From Pseudomonadota bacterium (GTDB lineage: Bacteria; Pseudomonadota; Alphaproteobacteria; Rhizobiales; Aestuariivirgaceae), in assembly GCA_016522385.1 (NCBI GenBank), contig JAEKFU010000199.1, forward strand, positions 1 through 8,111: a stretch of 8,111 nt of DNA. The letters are read 5' to 3'. This document shows, in pieces, positions 1 through 6,757 of the stretch (its first letter is position 1; every line of letters starts with the position of its first letter). A program made the position numbers and the translations under genes. The notes under the pieces are model-generated. The model saw only the letters and a program-made list of their open reading frames with translations, was not told where the DNA came from and made no database searches.

Positions 1-573
1 GCTGTGGGCTTCAAGCTCACTCGGGTGGCTCGGCTGGCCGTGCATTGCAAGGTAGGCGGGGCTGGCGAAAAGCTGTGCACGGCTTTCTGCAATCTTGCGG
101 GCAATGAAACTTGAATCGTCCAAATGACCAATACGAATGGCAAGATCGATCCCGCTATCGACGAGATCCATCCGGCCCGCACTCATAGACAGGCGCAGAT
201 GAACTTCCGGATATCGCTCGAGAAACTCCGGTAGAACGGGCGCAATGAACGCGACCGCAAAATCTGCTTCGGCTGTTACATGCAGACTGCCAGATGGAGT
301 GTCTGCAAGACGGCGCACAGCCAGGCGCGCCTCTTGCAAGTCTGCAACGATGCGCCGGGCATGCCTTAGATAGATCTCACCTGTCTCGGTGAGGCTTTGT
401 TTGCGGGTGGTCCGATGGAAAAGCCGCGCACCTAGTTCATCCTCCAATTGTGAGACCTGGCGCGAGACCGAGGACGGCGTGACGTCCAGAAAACGTGCCG
501 CGGCCGAAAAGCTGCCTTCATCCACGACACGCACAAAGAGCTCTAGGTTTGAGAGTTCTTTCATTTGTGCCAT
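1..573 (-). CDS. LysR-family transcriptional regulator (partial, 3' end outside the window)
   Basis: The frame is open from an ATG at 573 to the left edge and gives 191 residues of a family that usually has about 300. Residues 5-64 form the LysR winged helix-turn-helix: ELFVRVVDEGSFSAAARFL, then TPSSVSRQVSQLEDELGARL, then FHRTTRKQSLTETG. The tail from about residue 94 (SGSLHVTAEADFAVAFIAP) is the start of the periplasmic-binding-like effector domain, with the usual strand region LRLSMSAGRMDLVDSGIDLAIRIG. The RTTRK-x-LTETG form resembles the CrgA/DsdC-like branch of LysR proteins. ATG 573 is chosen because GGAAAAG lies about 12 bases upstream; ATG 564 is a possible alternative. The gene is divergent from the exported cupin, so that gene is the first candidate target, along with self-regulation. 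The inducer cannot be told from the sequence. Confidence 0.93.
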   Translation of the reverse strand, partial: MAQMKELSNLELFVRVVDEGSFSAAARFLDVTPSSVSRQVSQLEDELGARLFHRTTRKQSLTETGEIYLRHARRIVADLQEARLAVRRLADTPSGSLHVTAEADFAVAFIAPVLPEFLERYPEVHLRLSMSAGRMDLVDSGIDLAIRIGHLDDSSFIARKIAESRAQLFASPAYLAMHGQPSHPSELEAHS

Positions 574-604
574 GTACGCACAAATCTTTTCCGTAATCAC
601 CTGT

Positions 605-623
605 TTTTCGCCGACTGCGAAAA
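605..623. promoter_or_regulatory. Candidate LysR-type operator (T-N11-A dyad)
   Basis: TTTTCGC-CGACT-GCGAAAA is a perfect 7-base dyad. Its core TCGCCGACTGCGA is exactly T-N11-A (608-620), the hallmark of LysR binding sites. It lies 41 bases from the LysR start and about 80 bases from the cupin start, a normal place for a recognition site between divergent genes. A second short dyad, AAAGGC-CA-GCCTTT, abuts it at 621-634 and could be part of the activation site or be chance. Binding is inferred, not shown. Confidence 0.5.
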
Positions 624-703
624 GGCCAGCCTTTAGCCAGCATGGCAACGCATGCGCCACCTAGTTGGCTGCAAGCACCTTAGAACTTAGAAAGGACCAA
701 CCA

Positions 704-1138
704 ATGAAACCGACTTTGAAGAGAATTGGCCGAATTTTCATCGCCGCCATCATGAGTGTGGGGCTCGCAAACAGCGCCGTCGCAGAACGACAGGTTAGTC
801 GCTCCTTCGATGATCTGGTGTGGGTGAATGGAGGTCCGGGACTGGACTTTGCGCTGCTCTGGGGAGATTGGACAAAAGGCGAATATGGCATGGTCGTGCG
901 GATAAGGGCCGGACATGCCGCCCCCAACCACAGTCATACCTCAGACTATCACGGTGTTACGGTTCAGGGGACCTGGGTACACACCTACGGCGAAAGCGAC
1001 GAGCGAAGGCTGGCCCCGGGCAGCTACGCATTTCAGTCGGGCAAGGAGGAACATGGCGACCGCTGCGAAGGACCGCAAGACTGCTTGATCCTGATCCATC
1101 AGCATGGACCTCGCGACTTCATACTGCCCGGAAGTTGA
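704..1138 (+). CDS. Exported small cupin protein, DUF4437-like
   Basis: This 144-residue protein begins with a signal peptide: a basic start (MKPTLKRIGR), a hydrophobic core (IFIAAIMSVGLANS) and an AVA cleavage site near residue 27, so it should act in the periplasm. The rest is one cupin barrel. LLWGDWTKGEYG leads to a metal-site region at residues 69-89 with H71, H76, H78 and H83, and a second motif around LAPGSYAFQSGKEEH supplies H117. The pattern HxH-x4-H in place of the classical HxH-x3/4-E is typical of what I recall for DUF4437 proteins. C121 and C127 could form a disulfide after export. The start at 704 is chosen over an in-frame TTG at 665 because AAGGA sits 7 bases upstream and it gives a clean signal peptide. 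The reaction catalysed is unknown. It is divergent from a LysR regulator that probably controls it. Confidence 0.85.
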   Translation: MKPTLKRIGRIFIAAIMSVGLANSAVAERQVSRSFDDLVWVNGGPGLDFALLWGDWTKGEYGMVVRIRAGHAAPNHSHTSDYHGVTVQGTWVHTYGESDERRLAPGSYAFQSGKEEHGDRCEGPQDCLILIHQHGPRDFILPGS

Positions 1139-1211
1139 AGGAGTTTTCGCAACAACGTTTGCCACAAGCAGCCACACCTTCAGCTTTCCGTGCTGTAATG
1201 AAACGCTCAAG

Positions 1212-1256
1212 CAACAGCGGTCAGATGGCCGCTGTTGGCCCTTTGCTGACGTTTTT
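1212..1256 (+). terminator. Candidate terminator after the cupin gene, in the convergent gap
   Basis: Downstream of the cupin, CAACAGCGG (1212-1220) can pair with CCGCTGTTG (1229-1237) as a 9-base stem with an 8-base loop, but no T-run follows directly. An alternative fold pairs GTCAG (1220-1224) with CTGAC (1246-1250), with inner GGCC/GGCC pairing, and is followed at once by GTTTTT (1251-1256). The two folds exclude each other. The second is the better terminator for rightward transcription. The leftward racemase transcript ends nearby at 1295, but I see no good T-run for that direction. Confidence 0.35.
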
Positions 1257-1294
1257 CGCTCCCAGCTGGGCACGGCCACTTGAGATCGCAGACC

Positions 1295-1951
1295 CTAAAC
1301 CGTCATTCTGACCAAGCCGACGGCAAAGCCGACGGCCGCCACAACTCCGTCGATTACCGGAATGTTGAACCGACGCGCCAGATCCGTCGTCAGATCGGTC
1401 ATGCCAGCACAGCCGAGGACGATGGCACCCGGCTGGTCCTCGTGCAGGGCAAGTTCGATTTCCGCTGCAACGCGGCGTCGAGCATCACTGTCGCTCCGCT
1501 CAAGGTCGAGAACAGGCACTTCGGATGCCCGGACCCGAATGCAGCTGCCGGCCAAGCCATAGGAGTCCAAATTTTTGCAGATCACCGGTACAGAGACCGA
1601 CAGGGTCGTGACGACTGAAAACTTCTTTCCGATCAGCATCGCCGCATGAAACGCAGCCTGGCCGATGCCGAGGGTCGGCATACCGCTGATTGCCCGTGCC
1701 TCGTCTAGTCCGGTATCGTCAAAACAAGCCAGTATGGTTGCATCGAACCTCTCGTCGCGGCCTTTCTCCACTTCAGCCAGCGTACCCGGCAATGCTGCCT
1801 CACCATCCTCGCGCCCCTGGATAGCCTCGGGACCCGAGTTCGGATTTCGCGCCACGATCTCGACATCCGGAGGTGCCACTAACCGGGCTGCTTCGGCGAT
1901 CTTGCGGGTCATCGACGATGTCGTGTTTGGATTGATCACGAGTATGCGCAT
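1295..1951 (-). CDS. Asp/Glu/hydantoin racemase family protein (hydantoin or allantoin racemase-like)
   Basis: This is a full-length protein of 218 residues. It starts MRILVINPNTTSSMT, the standard N-terminus of the family, and has both active-site cysteines: C76 in ATILACFDDTGLDEAR and C181 in GAIVLGCAGMTDL. From memory, C76 and C181 match the numbering of characterised rhizobial hydantoin racemases, which racemise 5-monosubstituted hydantoins by a two-base mechanism without a cofactor. Allantoin racemases share this fold and the cysteine pair, so the substrate is not settled; Asp or Glu racemase activity is less likely given the NPNT start. ATG 1951 is chosen because the upstream extension only repeats livF in another frame. 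The gene begins 16 bases after livF with a weak ribosome site (AAGG about 15 bases away), so it probably relies on operon transcription. It is the last gene of the transporter operon and acts in the cytoplasm. Confidence 0.9.
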   Translation of the reverse strand: MRILVINPNTTSSMTRKIAEAARLVAPPDVEIVARNPNSGPEAIQGREDGEAALPGTLAEVEKGRDERFDATILACFDDTGLDEARAISGMPTLGIGQAAFHAAMLIGKKFSVVTTLSVSVPVICKNLDSYGLAGSCIRVRASEVPVLDLERSDSDARRRVAAEIELALHEDQPGAIVLGCAGMTDLTTDLARRFNIPVIDGVVAAVGFAVGLVRMTV

Positions 1952-1967
1952 GAGGCGGCCCGATACC

Positions 1968-2690
1968 TTAGATCTCACCGCCGAGATAGGCGGCCTTGAT
2001 CCGTTCATCCTTGAGCAGATCCTTGGATTGCCCGGCAACCACGACGTTGCCCGTTGCGAGTGCATAGGCGCGGTGCGAGATGCTGAGCGCCATGCGCGAA
2101 TTCTGTTCGACCAACAGCACCGAAACCTTTTCGTCCCGGTTGATGGCCAATATCGAACGGGCAATGTCCTGGACCAGTTTGGGGGCGATACCCAGAGATG
2201 GCTCGTCGAGCAATAAGAGCTTGGGCTTAGCCATCAGCGCGCGACCGATGACCAGCATTTGCTGCTCACCGCCACTCAAGGTGCCAGCCGTCTGTGAATA
2301 GCGCTCCTTAAGGCGCGGGAACCGGTGCAGCACGCCGTCCAACGACTGCTTGATGGCGGCTTTGTCATCGCGGGTGAAGGCGCCCATCAGCAGGTTGTCC
2401 CTCACTGACATGTAGGGAAACACCCGGCGGCCCTCCGGCACCATCACGATCCCCAATTTCACGATATCGGATGCCCTGGTGCCATCCAGACGGGAGCCCT
2501 GGAAGTGCACCTCTCCGCGGTGAATTGGGTTCAAGCCGGTGATGGCGCGCAAAATTGAAGATTTGCCGGCGCCGTTGGCGCCGATGAGGGCAACGGTTTC
2601 TCCTTCGTTCAGGTCAATTGACACGCCTTTCAGCGCATAGACGTGATCGTAGTACAGTTCGACCTTGTCAAGGTGCAGCAGTGGTTCCAT
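1968..2690 (-). CDS. livF: HAAT-family ABC transporter ATP-binding protein LivF
   Basis: The protein has 240 residues (E. coli LivF has 237) and a complete ATPase set: Walker A GANGAGKS (37-44), an Asp/Pro-rich stretch IVMVPEGRRVFPYMSV, signature LSGGE (138-142), Walker B LLLLDEP (158-164), and VEQN at the switch position as usual in LivF. With LivG it forms the ATPase pair that drives the LivH-LivM channel. The in-frame ATG at 2690 follows the livG stop by 2 bases and has GGGG 7 bases upstream. A GTG at 2696, overlapping the livG stop by 4 bases, is an alternative that adds two residues. The tight junction implies translational coupling. The substrate is set by the binding protein, not by this subunit. 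Confidence 0.94.
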   Translation of the reverse strand: MEPLLHLDKVELYYDHVYALKGVSIDLNEGETVALIGANGAGKSSILRAITGLNPIHRGEVHFQGSRLDGTRASDIVKLGIVMVPEGRRVFPYMSVRDNLLMGAFTRDDKAAIKQSLDGVLHRFPRLKERYSQTAGTLSGGEQQMLVIGRALMAKPKLLLLDEPSLGIAPKLVQDIARSILAINRDEKVSVLLVEQNSRMALSISHRAYALATGNVVVAGQSKDLLKDERIKAAYLGGEI

Positions 2691-2692
2691 GA

Positions 2693-3472
2693 TCACACCC
2701 CGATCTCATCATCGGCGCTGCCGAGATACGCCTCAATTACCCGCTCATCGTTCTGGATCTCGCCCGGTGTTCCTTCAGCGATCTTCTCGCCGAAGTTGAG
2801 CACGACTATGCGGTCGGAGATGCTCATGACCGCCGGCATGTCATGTTCGACCAACAGGACCGTCACGCCGCGATCACGGACACCGCGAACCAGTTCAACG
2901 GTGCGCATGGTCTCATCATGGTTCATGCCGGCGAACGGCTCATCCAGCAGCAACACCGTGGGGTCGGTGGCCAGCCCGATGGCAATGCCTAGCGCGCGCA
3001 GATGGCCCTGGGGCAGATTGCTGGCGAACTCGCCGGCGATCTCACCAAGGCCGAGAAATTGCAGAACCTCATCGGCCGACGATCCAAAGCCGGCCTCATC
3101 AGAAGATGCGGTACGGGTGCCGAGGAAGTAACCGGCAAGACTTGCCCTTGAGCGCAGATGGTGGGCGACAATCACATTGTCACGCACTGTCATATTCCTG
3201 AAGATAGTCGTTTCCTGGAAGGTGCGCACGACGCCTTTGCGGGCAACGGTATGGGGCGCCAGGTTGGAAATGCGTTCGCCCCTGAAACTGACTTCTCCCG
3301 CGGTGGTTCGCAGGAACGAGGATATCAGCTTGAAAAGCGTTGACTTGCCGGCACCGTTCGGACCGATGACTGATAGAATCTCGTGTTCCTGCACATCGAA
3401 GCTAACCGCATTCACCGCGGTGAGACCGCCAAAGCGCTTGGTGACACCCTTGACTTCCAGCAGCGCGCTCAT
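2693..3472 (-). CDS. livG: HAAT-family ABC transporter ATP-binding protein LivG, with altered signature motif
   Basis: The protein has 259 residues. It has Walker A GPNGAGKS (37-44), Q-loop TFQE (Q86), the LivG-type long insert after VRDNVIVAHH, Walker B VLLLDEP (173-179, catalytic E178), AGMNHDET as in the usual AGMNPxET, and switch histidine H210 in LLVEHDM. The signature, normally LSYGQ or LSGGQ, reads LPQGH (153-157), so the serine that contacts the ATP gamma phosphate is proline. The start at 3472 overlaps the livM stop as ATGA, with GAAAGG 7 bases upstream; the longer frame to 3499 lies inside livM and is not needed. It pairs with LivF to power import through LivH-LivM. Confidence 0.93.
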   Translation of the reverse strand: MSALLEVKGVTKRFGGLTAVNAVSFDVQEHEILSVIGPNGAGKSTLFKLISSFLRTTAGEVSFRGERISNLAPHTVARKGVVRTFQETTIFRNMTVRDNVIVAHHLRSRASLAGYFLGTRTASSDEAGFGSSADEVLQFLGLGEIAGEFASNLPQGHLRALGIAIGLATDPTVLLLDEPFAGMNHDETMRTVELVRGVRDRGVTVLLVEHDMPAVMSISDRIVVLNFGEKIAEGTPGEIQNDERVIEAYLGSADDEIGV

Positions 3473-4452
3473 GGCTTGACCTTTCGTGCCGAAGGCCAAC
3501 GGATGCTAAGCAGGCCGTTGGGTAGCACCACCATCAGAAAGATCAGCAGGGTGGAATAAATCAGCAGCTGGTACTTGCCGGTCTGGAACAGCAGGTCCCA
3601 GCCAAAGTAAAGCACCAGGGTGCCGAGCATCGGGCCAAAGACATAGCCGAGGCCGCCAAGGAAACAATTGAGCATGAAGTTGATCGAATCGGCGACTTGG
3701 AAGCTGGATGGGTAGATCGACTGTGAAATGGCCACGAATATCGCCCCGGCAATGCCGCCCAGGAACGAGGAGATCGAATAGGCGATGATGCGCAGATAGG
3801 CGATGTTGACGCCGATCGAGGAGGCCAGTTCCTCGTTCTGCTGAAGCGAGCGGCACAGATGGCCGATCCGCGAATTCACCAGCCGGTACATGCCGGCAAA
3901 GCAGATCACCATCAAGATGACGGCGAGATAGTAGAAGGCGAGCTTGACGTTTTCCAGCGTTGAGAAGTCGGGAATGATGGTAAGACCGAACACGCTTATG
4001 CCGCCCGGCAACGGGATCGACACAATGCCTTTTGCACCCCTGGTTATCGGTAACGCAAGGGCCGACAGCCGGGCGACTTCCGTCAGAACAAGCGTGACCA
4101 TGGCAAAGTACACGCCGCGCAGGCGCAGGATTGGCAGGCCGATCAAGACACTGAGCGCTGCACAGAACAGCCCGGCCAATGGAATGGTCAACCAGAACGA
4201 TACGCCATACTCGGTGACAAGAATGGCCGAGACGTAGCCGCCGGCCAGAGCATAGGCGCCCTGACCTATGTTAATGCGGCCGATGTAAAAGGTGAGCCAG
4301 ACGCCGGCACTGCCTATCGACAACAGGGCGACCGAGGTCAGCGTGTAATAGAAGTCCCAGCGTCCTGAGACTTGAATGAGCCAGGGCACGACAACAAACA
4401 CGACCAGCAAAAAGATCGCAACGGCAACGAGGTTCCAGCGGTTCCAGATCAT
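3469..4452 (-). CDS. livM: HAAT-family ABC transporter permease LivM
   Basis: This is a 327-residue inner-membrane permease with about eight to ten hydrophobic segments. The first runs from residue 8 to 27 (LVAVAIFLLVVFVVVPWL). The cytoplasmic coupling loop reads RSLQQNEELASSIGVNIAYL (201-220), the LivM form of the EAA loop that docks the ATPases. The end PNGLLSIRW is the usual PxGL tail. The NIGQGAYALAGGY segment replaces the commoner SLGHAAFFGIGAY, a mild divergence. ATG 4452 lies 2 bases after the livH stop, with GGGG 6 bases upstream; a GTG at 4464 would overlap livH by 10 bases. With LivH it forms the translocation pore. The 3' end overlaps livG by 4 bases. Confidence 0.94.
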   Translation of the reverse strand: MIWNRWNLVAVAIFLLVVFVVVPWLIQVSGRWDFYYTLTSVALLSIGSAGVWLTFYIGRINIGQGAYALAGGYVSAILVTEYGVSFWLTIPLAGLFCAALSVLIGLPILRLRGVYFAMVTLVLTEVARLSALALPITRGAKGIVSIPLPGGISVFGLTIIPDFSTLENVKLAFYYLAVILMVICFAGMYRLVNSRIGHLCRSLQQNEELASSIGVNIAYLRIIAYSISSFLGGIAGAIFVAISQSIYPSSFQVADSINFMLNCFLGGLGYVFGPMLGTLVLYFGWDLLFQTGKYQLLIYSTLLIFLMVVLPNGLLSIRWPSARKVKP

Positions 4453-4454
4453 CG

Positions 4455-5324
4455 CTAACCCCACGGTTTGCCCATTAGGCCCTGGGGCCGGAACGACAGG
4501 AACACCATCAGCGTTACGAAGATGACCAGATAGGTGATGTCGCCATATTGCGACAGTACGGTAAGGCCAATCGATTCCATCATGCCAAGAATGAACCCGC
4601 CGACGATGGCGCCGGAGATGACGCCGGCACCGCCGATCATCACCATCATGAAGGCTTTGATGGATGTCGGTCCACCCATGCCAAGATTGACGCCTGTGAT
4701 CGTAACCAGCAGGCCGCCGACGATGCCCGCGAGCATGGCGCCTAACGCAAAACCGATCATCGAATACCGATTGACGTCAACACCCATCAATTGGGCGGCA
4801 ACCCTGTCCTGGGCGAGCGCCCGCATGGCCCGGCCTGTCTTGCTGTATTGCATATAGAGGATGAAGGTAGCGATCACGGCGATCGCCAGGGCGCCGATCA
4901 AAATGCGGTCATAGGGCATGATGATGCGGAAGTCCCAGTTTAAGACGCCGTGGATTATCTTCGGCACGCCGCGCTGCTTTTCGCCGAACGCCAGCAAGAT
5001 CACTGCATCCAGAAAGAAGGCGATACCGGCGGCAAGCAGCATCGTGCTTTCCTCGCGCAAGGATCGCTTGATGACCGGCCGGAACAGGAATTTTTCAACA
5101 ATCGCGCCGACGACGGCCAACGTGACGGCGGAGGCGAGAAGCCCTGCGACAAAGGGCATGCCGAGTTGGGCATAGATCGTGTAGGTCACAAACCCGCCCA
5201 GCACATACATTTGCCCGTGCGCGAAGTTGAGCACGTTCATTAGCGCAAAGATGAGCGTAAGGCCGAGCGCGATCAGCGCATATTGCGCGCCCAGATAGAG
5301 GCCGTTGGCGATGATCTGTTCCAT
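4455..5324 (-). CDS. livH: HAAT-family ABC transporter permease LivH
   Basis: This is a 289-residue inner-membrane permease of typical family length. It starts MEQIIANGLYLGAQYALIAL and carries the LivH hallmark NFAHGQMYVLGGF (33-45). The cytoplasmic coupling loop is SKTGRAMRALAQDRVAAQLM (161-180), followed by GV. GGAGVISGAIVGGFILG (231-247) and the end FRPQGLMGKPWG are also standard for the family. It partners with LivM. The ribosome site before ATG 5324 is poor (TGGAC only), and a hairpin with T-run lies 15 bases further upstream, so this gene is probably made at a lower level than the binding protein. The ATG is the only reasonable start. Confidence 0.95.
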   Translation of the reverse strand: MEQIIANGLYLGAQYALIALGLTLIFALMNVLNFAHGQMYVLGGFVTYTIYAQLGMPFVAGLLASAVTLAVVGAIVEKFLFRPVIKRSLREESTMLLAAGIAFFLDAVILLAFGEKQRGVPKIIHGVLNWDFRIIMPYDRILIGALAIAVIATFILYMQYSKTGRAMRALAQDRVAAQLMGVDVNRYSMIGFALGAMLAGIVGGLLVTITGVNLGMGGPTSIKAFMMVMIGGAGVISGAIVGGFILGMMESIGLTVLSQYGDITYLVIFVTLMVFLSFRPQGLMGKPWG

Positions 5325-5338
5325 CGAGAAGTCCAGGG

Positions 5339-5371
5339 AAAAAGGGCCCAGGGATGAGCCTGAGCCCTTTT
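5339..5371 (-). terminator. Hairpin with T-run between the binding-protein gene and livH (attenuator or partial terminator)
   Basis: Read leftward, AAAAGGGC-T-CAGG-CTCATC-CCTG-G-GCCCTTTTT forms a 12-base stem broken by one mismatch, with a 6-base loop and five trailing T residues. It lies 20 bases after the stop of the binding-protein gene and 15 bases before the livH start. In ABC operons such a structure commonly leaves extra binding-protein mRNA while allowing some read-through into the permease genes. Read-through here is inferred, since no other promoter for livH is evident. Confidence 0.75.
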
Positions 5372-5390
5372 ACCCTTGTTGCGGAACCGT

Positions 5391-6593
5391 CTAGTCGACC
5401 GAGGCTACGAACAGCGTTTCGAATTTGCCATCCTTGTAGACGTTGACGACCAGCGGCACTGAGACCTGGCGCTTCTGGCCGAACGACGTCATGCCGACAT
5501 ATTTCAGCTTGGCGTCGCCCTTCATGTAGGGGTTGGAAGCTTCGAACGTGTCCATTGTGGTCTGGAACGCCTTGACATCGTCGATCGCCGCCGGATTGGC
5601 CTTCAGCGTCTCAAGGATGTATTCCAGCGCATAGACCTTGGTGTTGGACTCATCGTTGTATTCGCCGAACATCTTTGTGTAACGGTCAACGAACTCTTTC
5701 ATCGTGTCGGTGGCGATTTCCGGGGTCGAAGCTCCGCCGACAGAGATGAAACCGTTGGCCAGCTCACCGGCACCCTCTTTAAGCACCGTTGCGTCCTGTG
5801 CGGTCTCCGTGGAGATGATCCCTTGGAAACCCAGCTCCCGGGCTGAACGGATCAGTTGCGGTGCATTGGCCGGTGCCACGCCGGACAGAACCAGCAAATC
5901 CGGCTTCAATTGCACCACCGGGGTGATCACAGGCGTAAAGTCGGTTGTGTCGACCTGATAGGTGATGCTTGATGAGACGACTTCAAGGCCGAGGGCCTTG
6001 GCCGCCTGGACGCCACCGTCACGCTGGCTGAGCGGATCGGATTCGTTTGCAGACACAAAGGCGACCGTTTTCACGCCCTTGTTATCCATCAGGTATTTGT
6101 AGATCGCCGGTCCCGACTGGTAATTGGCAACCATGCCAAGGATAGCATTGGACGCAGGCGCCGAGTAGAGCTCTTTGGGGAACGCATAAGGGAAATACAT
6201 GATCCCGTTTTGCTCCGCGACCGGGCGGACGGCAGCCGCGCCGTCATCAACATTCGGGCCGACAACATAGTGGATGCCCTCCTGGGCCATTTTCTCCATG
6301 CCAGCAATGGCCCGTTTGGGGTCTTTCTGATCGTCGAAGGTGACGATTTCGATGTTGTAGGTCTTGTCCCCGATTTTCACGCCGCCTTTTTCATTGAGCC
6401 ATTCGGCGCGGGTTTGCATTGAGCGAACATTGGAGATGCCCCATGCCGCGGCCGGTCCGCTCGTCACACCGACAAAACCGATCTTAAGTTCCTCGTTTTC
6501 GGCATAGGCAATGCTGGTCCCCGTGGCAATTGAGACTGCTAATGCGACCGCAAGCGCCGCCGACTTCAAAATTAAACGCCTCGTAGTTGTCAT
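5391..6593 (-). CDS. ABC transporter periplasmic substrate-binding protein, type I fold (LivK/Peripla_BP_6 class)
   Basis: This 400-residue protein is exported and has the two-lobed type I binding fold of the amide/urea/amino-acid (HAAT) transporters. The signal peptide covers residues 1-31, ending AYA before ENEELKIGFVG. Its start TRRLILKSAA resembles a twin-arginine motif. Lobe 1 shows IGFVGVTSGPAAAWGISN, then WLNEKGGVKIGDKTYNIEIV, then VVGPNVDDGAAAVRPVAEQN. The hinge and lobe 2 follow with VKTVAFVSANESDP, KPDLLVLSG and VYALEYILETLKANP. ATG 6593 is chosen because GGAGG stands 5 bases upstream; the longer frame back to 6995 crosses the divergent regulator and is spurious. It is the first gene of the operon. 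The ligand is not readable from the sequence; the linked racemase points to a hydantoin or ureide, while a branched-chain amino acid remains possible. Confidence 0.93.
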   Translation of the reverse strand: MTTTRRLILKSAALAVALAVSIATGTSIAYAENEELKIGFVGVTSGPAAAWGISNVRSMQTRAEWLNEKGGVKIGDKTYNIEIVTFDDQKDPKRAIAGMEKMAQEGIHYVVGPNVDDGAAAVRPVAEQNGIMYFPYAFPKELYSAPASNAILGMVANYQSGPAIYKYLMDNKGVKTVAFVSANESDPLSQRDGGVQAAKALGLEVVSSSITYQVDTTDFTPVITPVVQLKPDLLVLSGVAPANAPQLIRSARELGFQGIISTETAQDATVLKEGAGELANGFISVGGASTPEIATDTMKEFVDRYTKMFGEYNDESNTKVYALEYILETLKANPAAIDDVKAFQTTMDTFEASNPYMKGDAKLKYVGMTSFGQKRQVSVPLVVNVYKDGKFETLFVASVD

Positions 6594-6645
6594 GATTTCC
6601 TCCCATTGGCATCCGCATTCTGGATTTGCGGACAACACACGTGGT

Positions 6646-6674
6646 AGTGAAAAGATTGTCGGCACGATTGTCAA
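6646..6674 (-). promoter_or_regulatory. Candidate sigma-70 promoter of the transporter operon
   Basis: Read leftward, a perfect TTGACA (6674-6669) is followed after 17 bases by TTCACT (6651-6646), a weak -10 element matching TATAAT in three of six positions. The start of transcription would fall near 6639, about 46 bases before the binding-protein start. The -35 box lies inside the ATTGTCAACAAT palindrome. The spacing and the -35 box are good; the -10 box is the weak point. Confidence 0.45.
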
Positions 6675-6678
6675 CAAT
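6667..6678. promoter_or_regulatory. Candidate GntR/FCD operator, ATTGT-CA-ACAAT
   Basis: This is a perfect 5-base dyad with a 2-base centre. It fits the TTGTnnACAA pattern common for FCD-class GntR regulators. It overlaps the -35 box of the operon promoter, so binding would block RNA polymerase. Additional TTGTC/GACAA half-sites lie at 6631-6635, 6656-6660 and 6695-6699. GATTGTC itself occurs twice, at 6654-6660 and 6666-6672, 12 bases apart. The divergent GntR gene is the natural candidate to bind here. Confidence 0.55.
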
Positions 6679-6757
6679 TTTGCTCGCAATGATCGACAAA
6701 GTGTGCTGATTTGACGGTGACAGAGACAGATTGGCCAGTTGCAGCAGGTAATGCGTG

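Noticed and set aside
389..664. Plus-strand 91-residue frame rich in Ser/Arg
   Set aside because: It lies mostly antisense to the well-supported LysR gene and has no domain.
1261..1270. Palindrome CCCAGCTGGG in the convergent gap
   Set aside because: A 10-base palindrome with no loop and no repetition; probably chance, and not placed as an operator of any gene.
1952..2164. Extension of the racemase frame upstream to 2164
   Set aside because: The added residues come from livF read in another frame; the family start MRILVINPNT is at 1951.
6711..6739. TTGACG as a -35 box for the GntR gene
   Set aside because: No acceptable -10 element lies at 16-18 bases, and the transcript start would be almost at the start codon.
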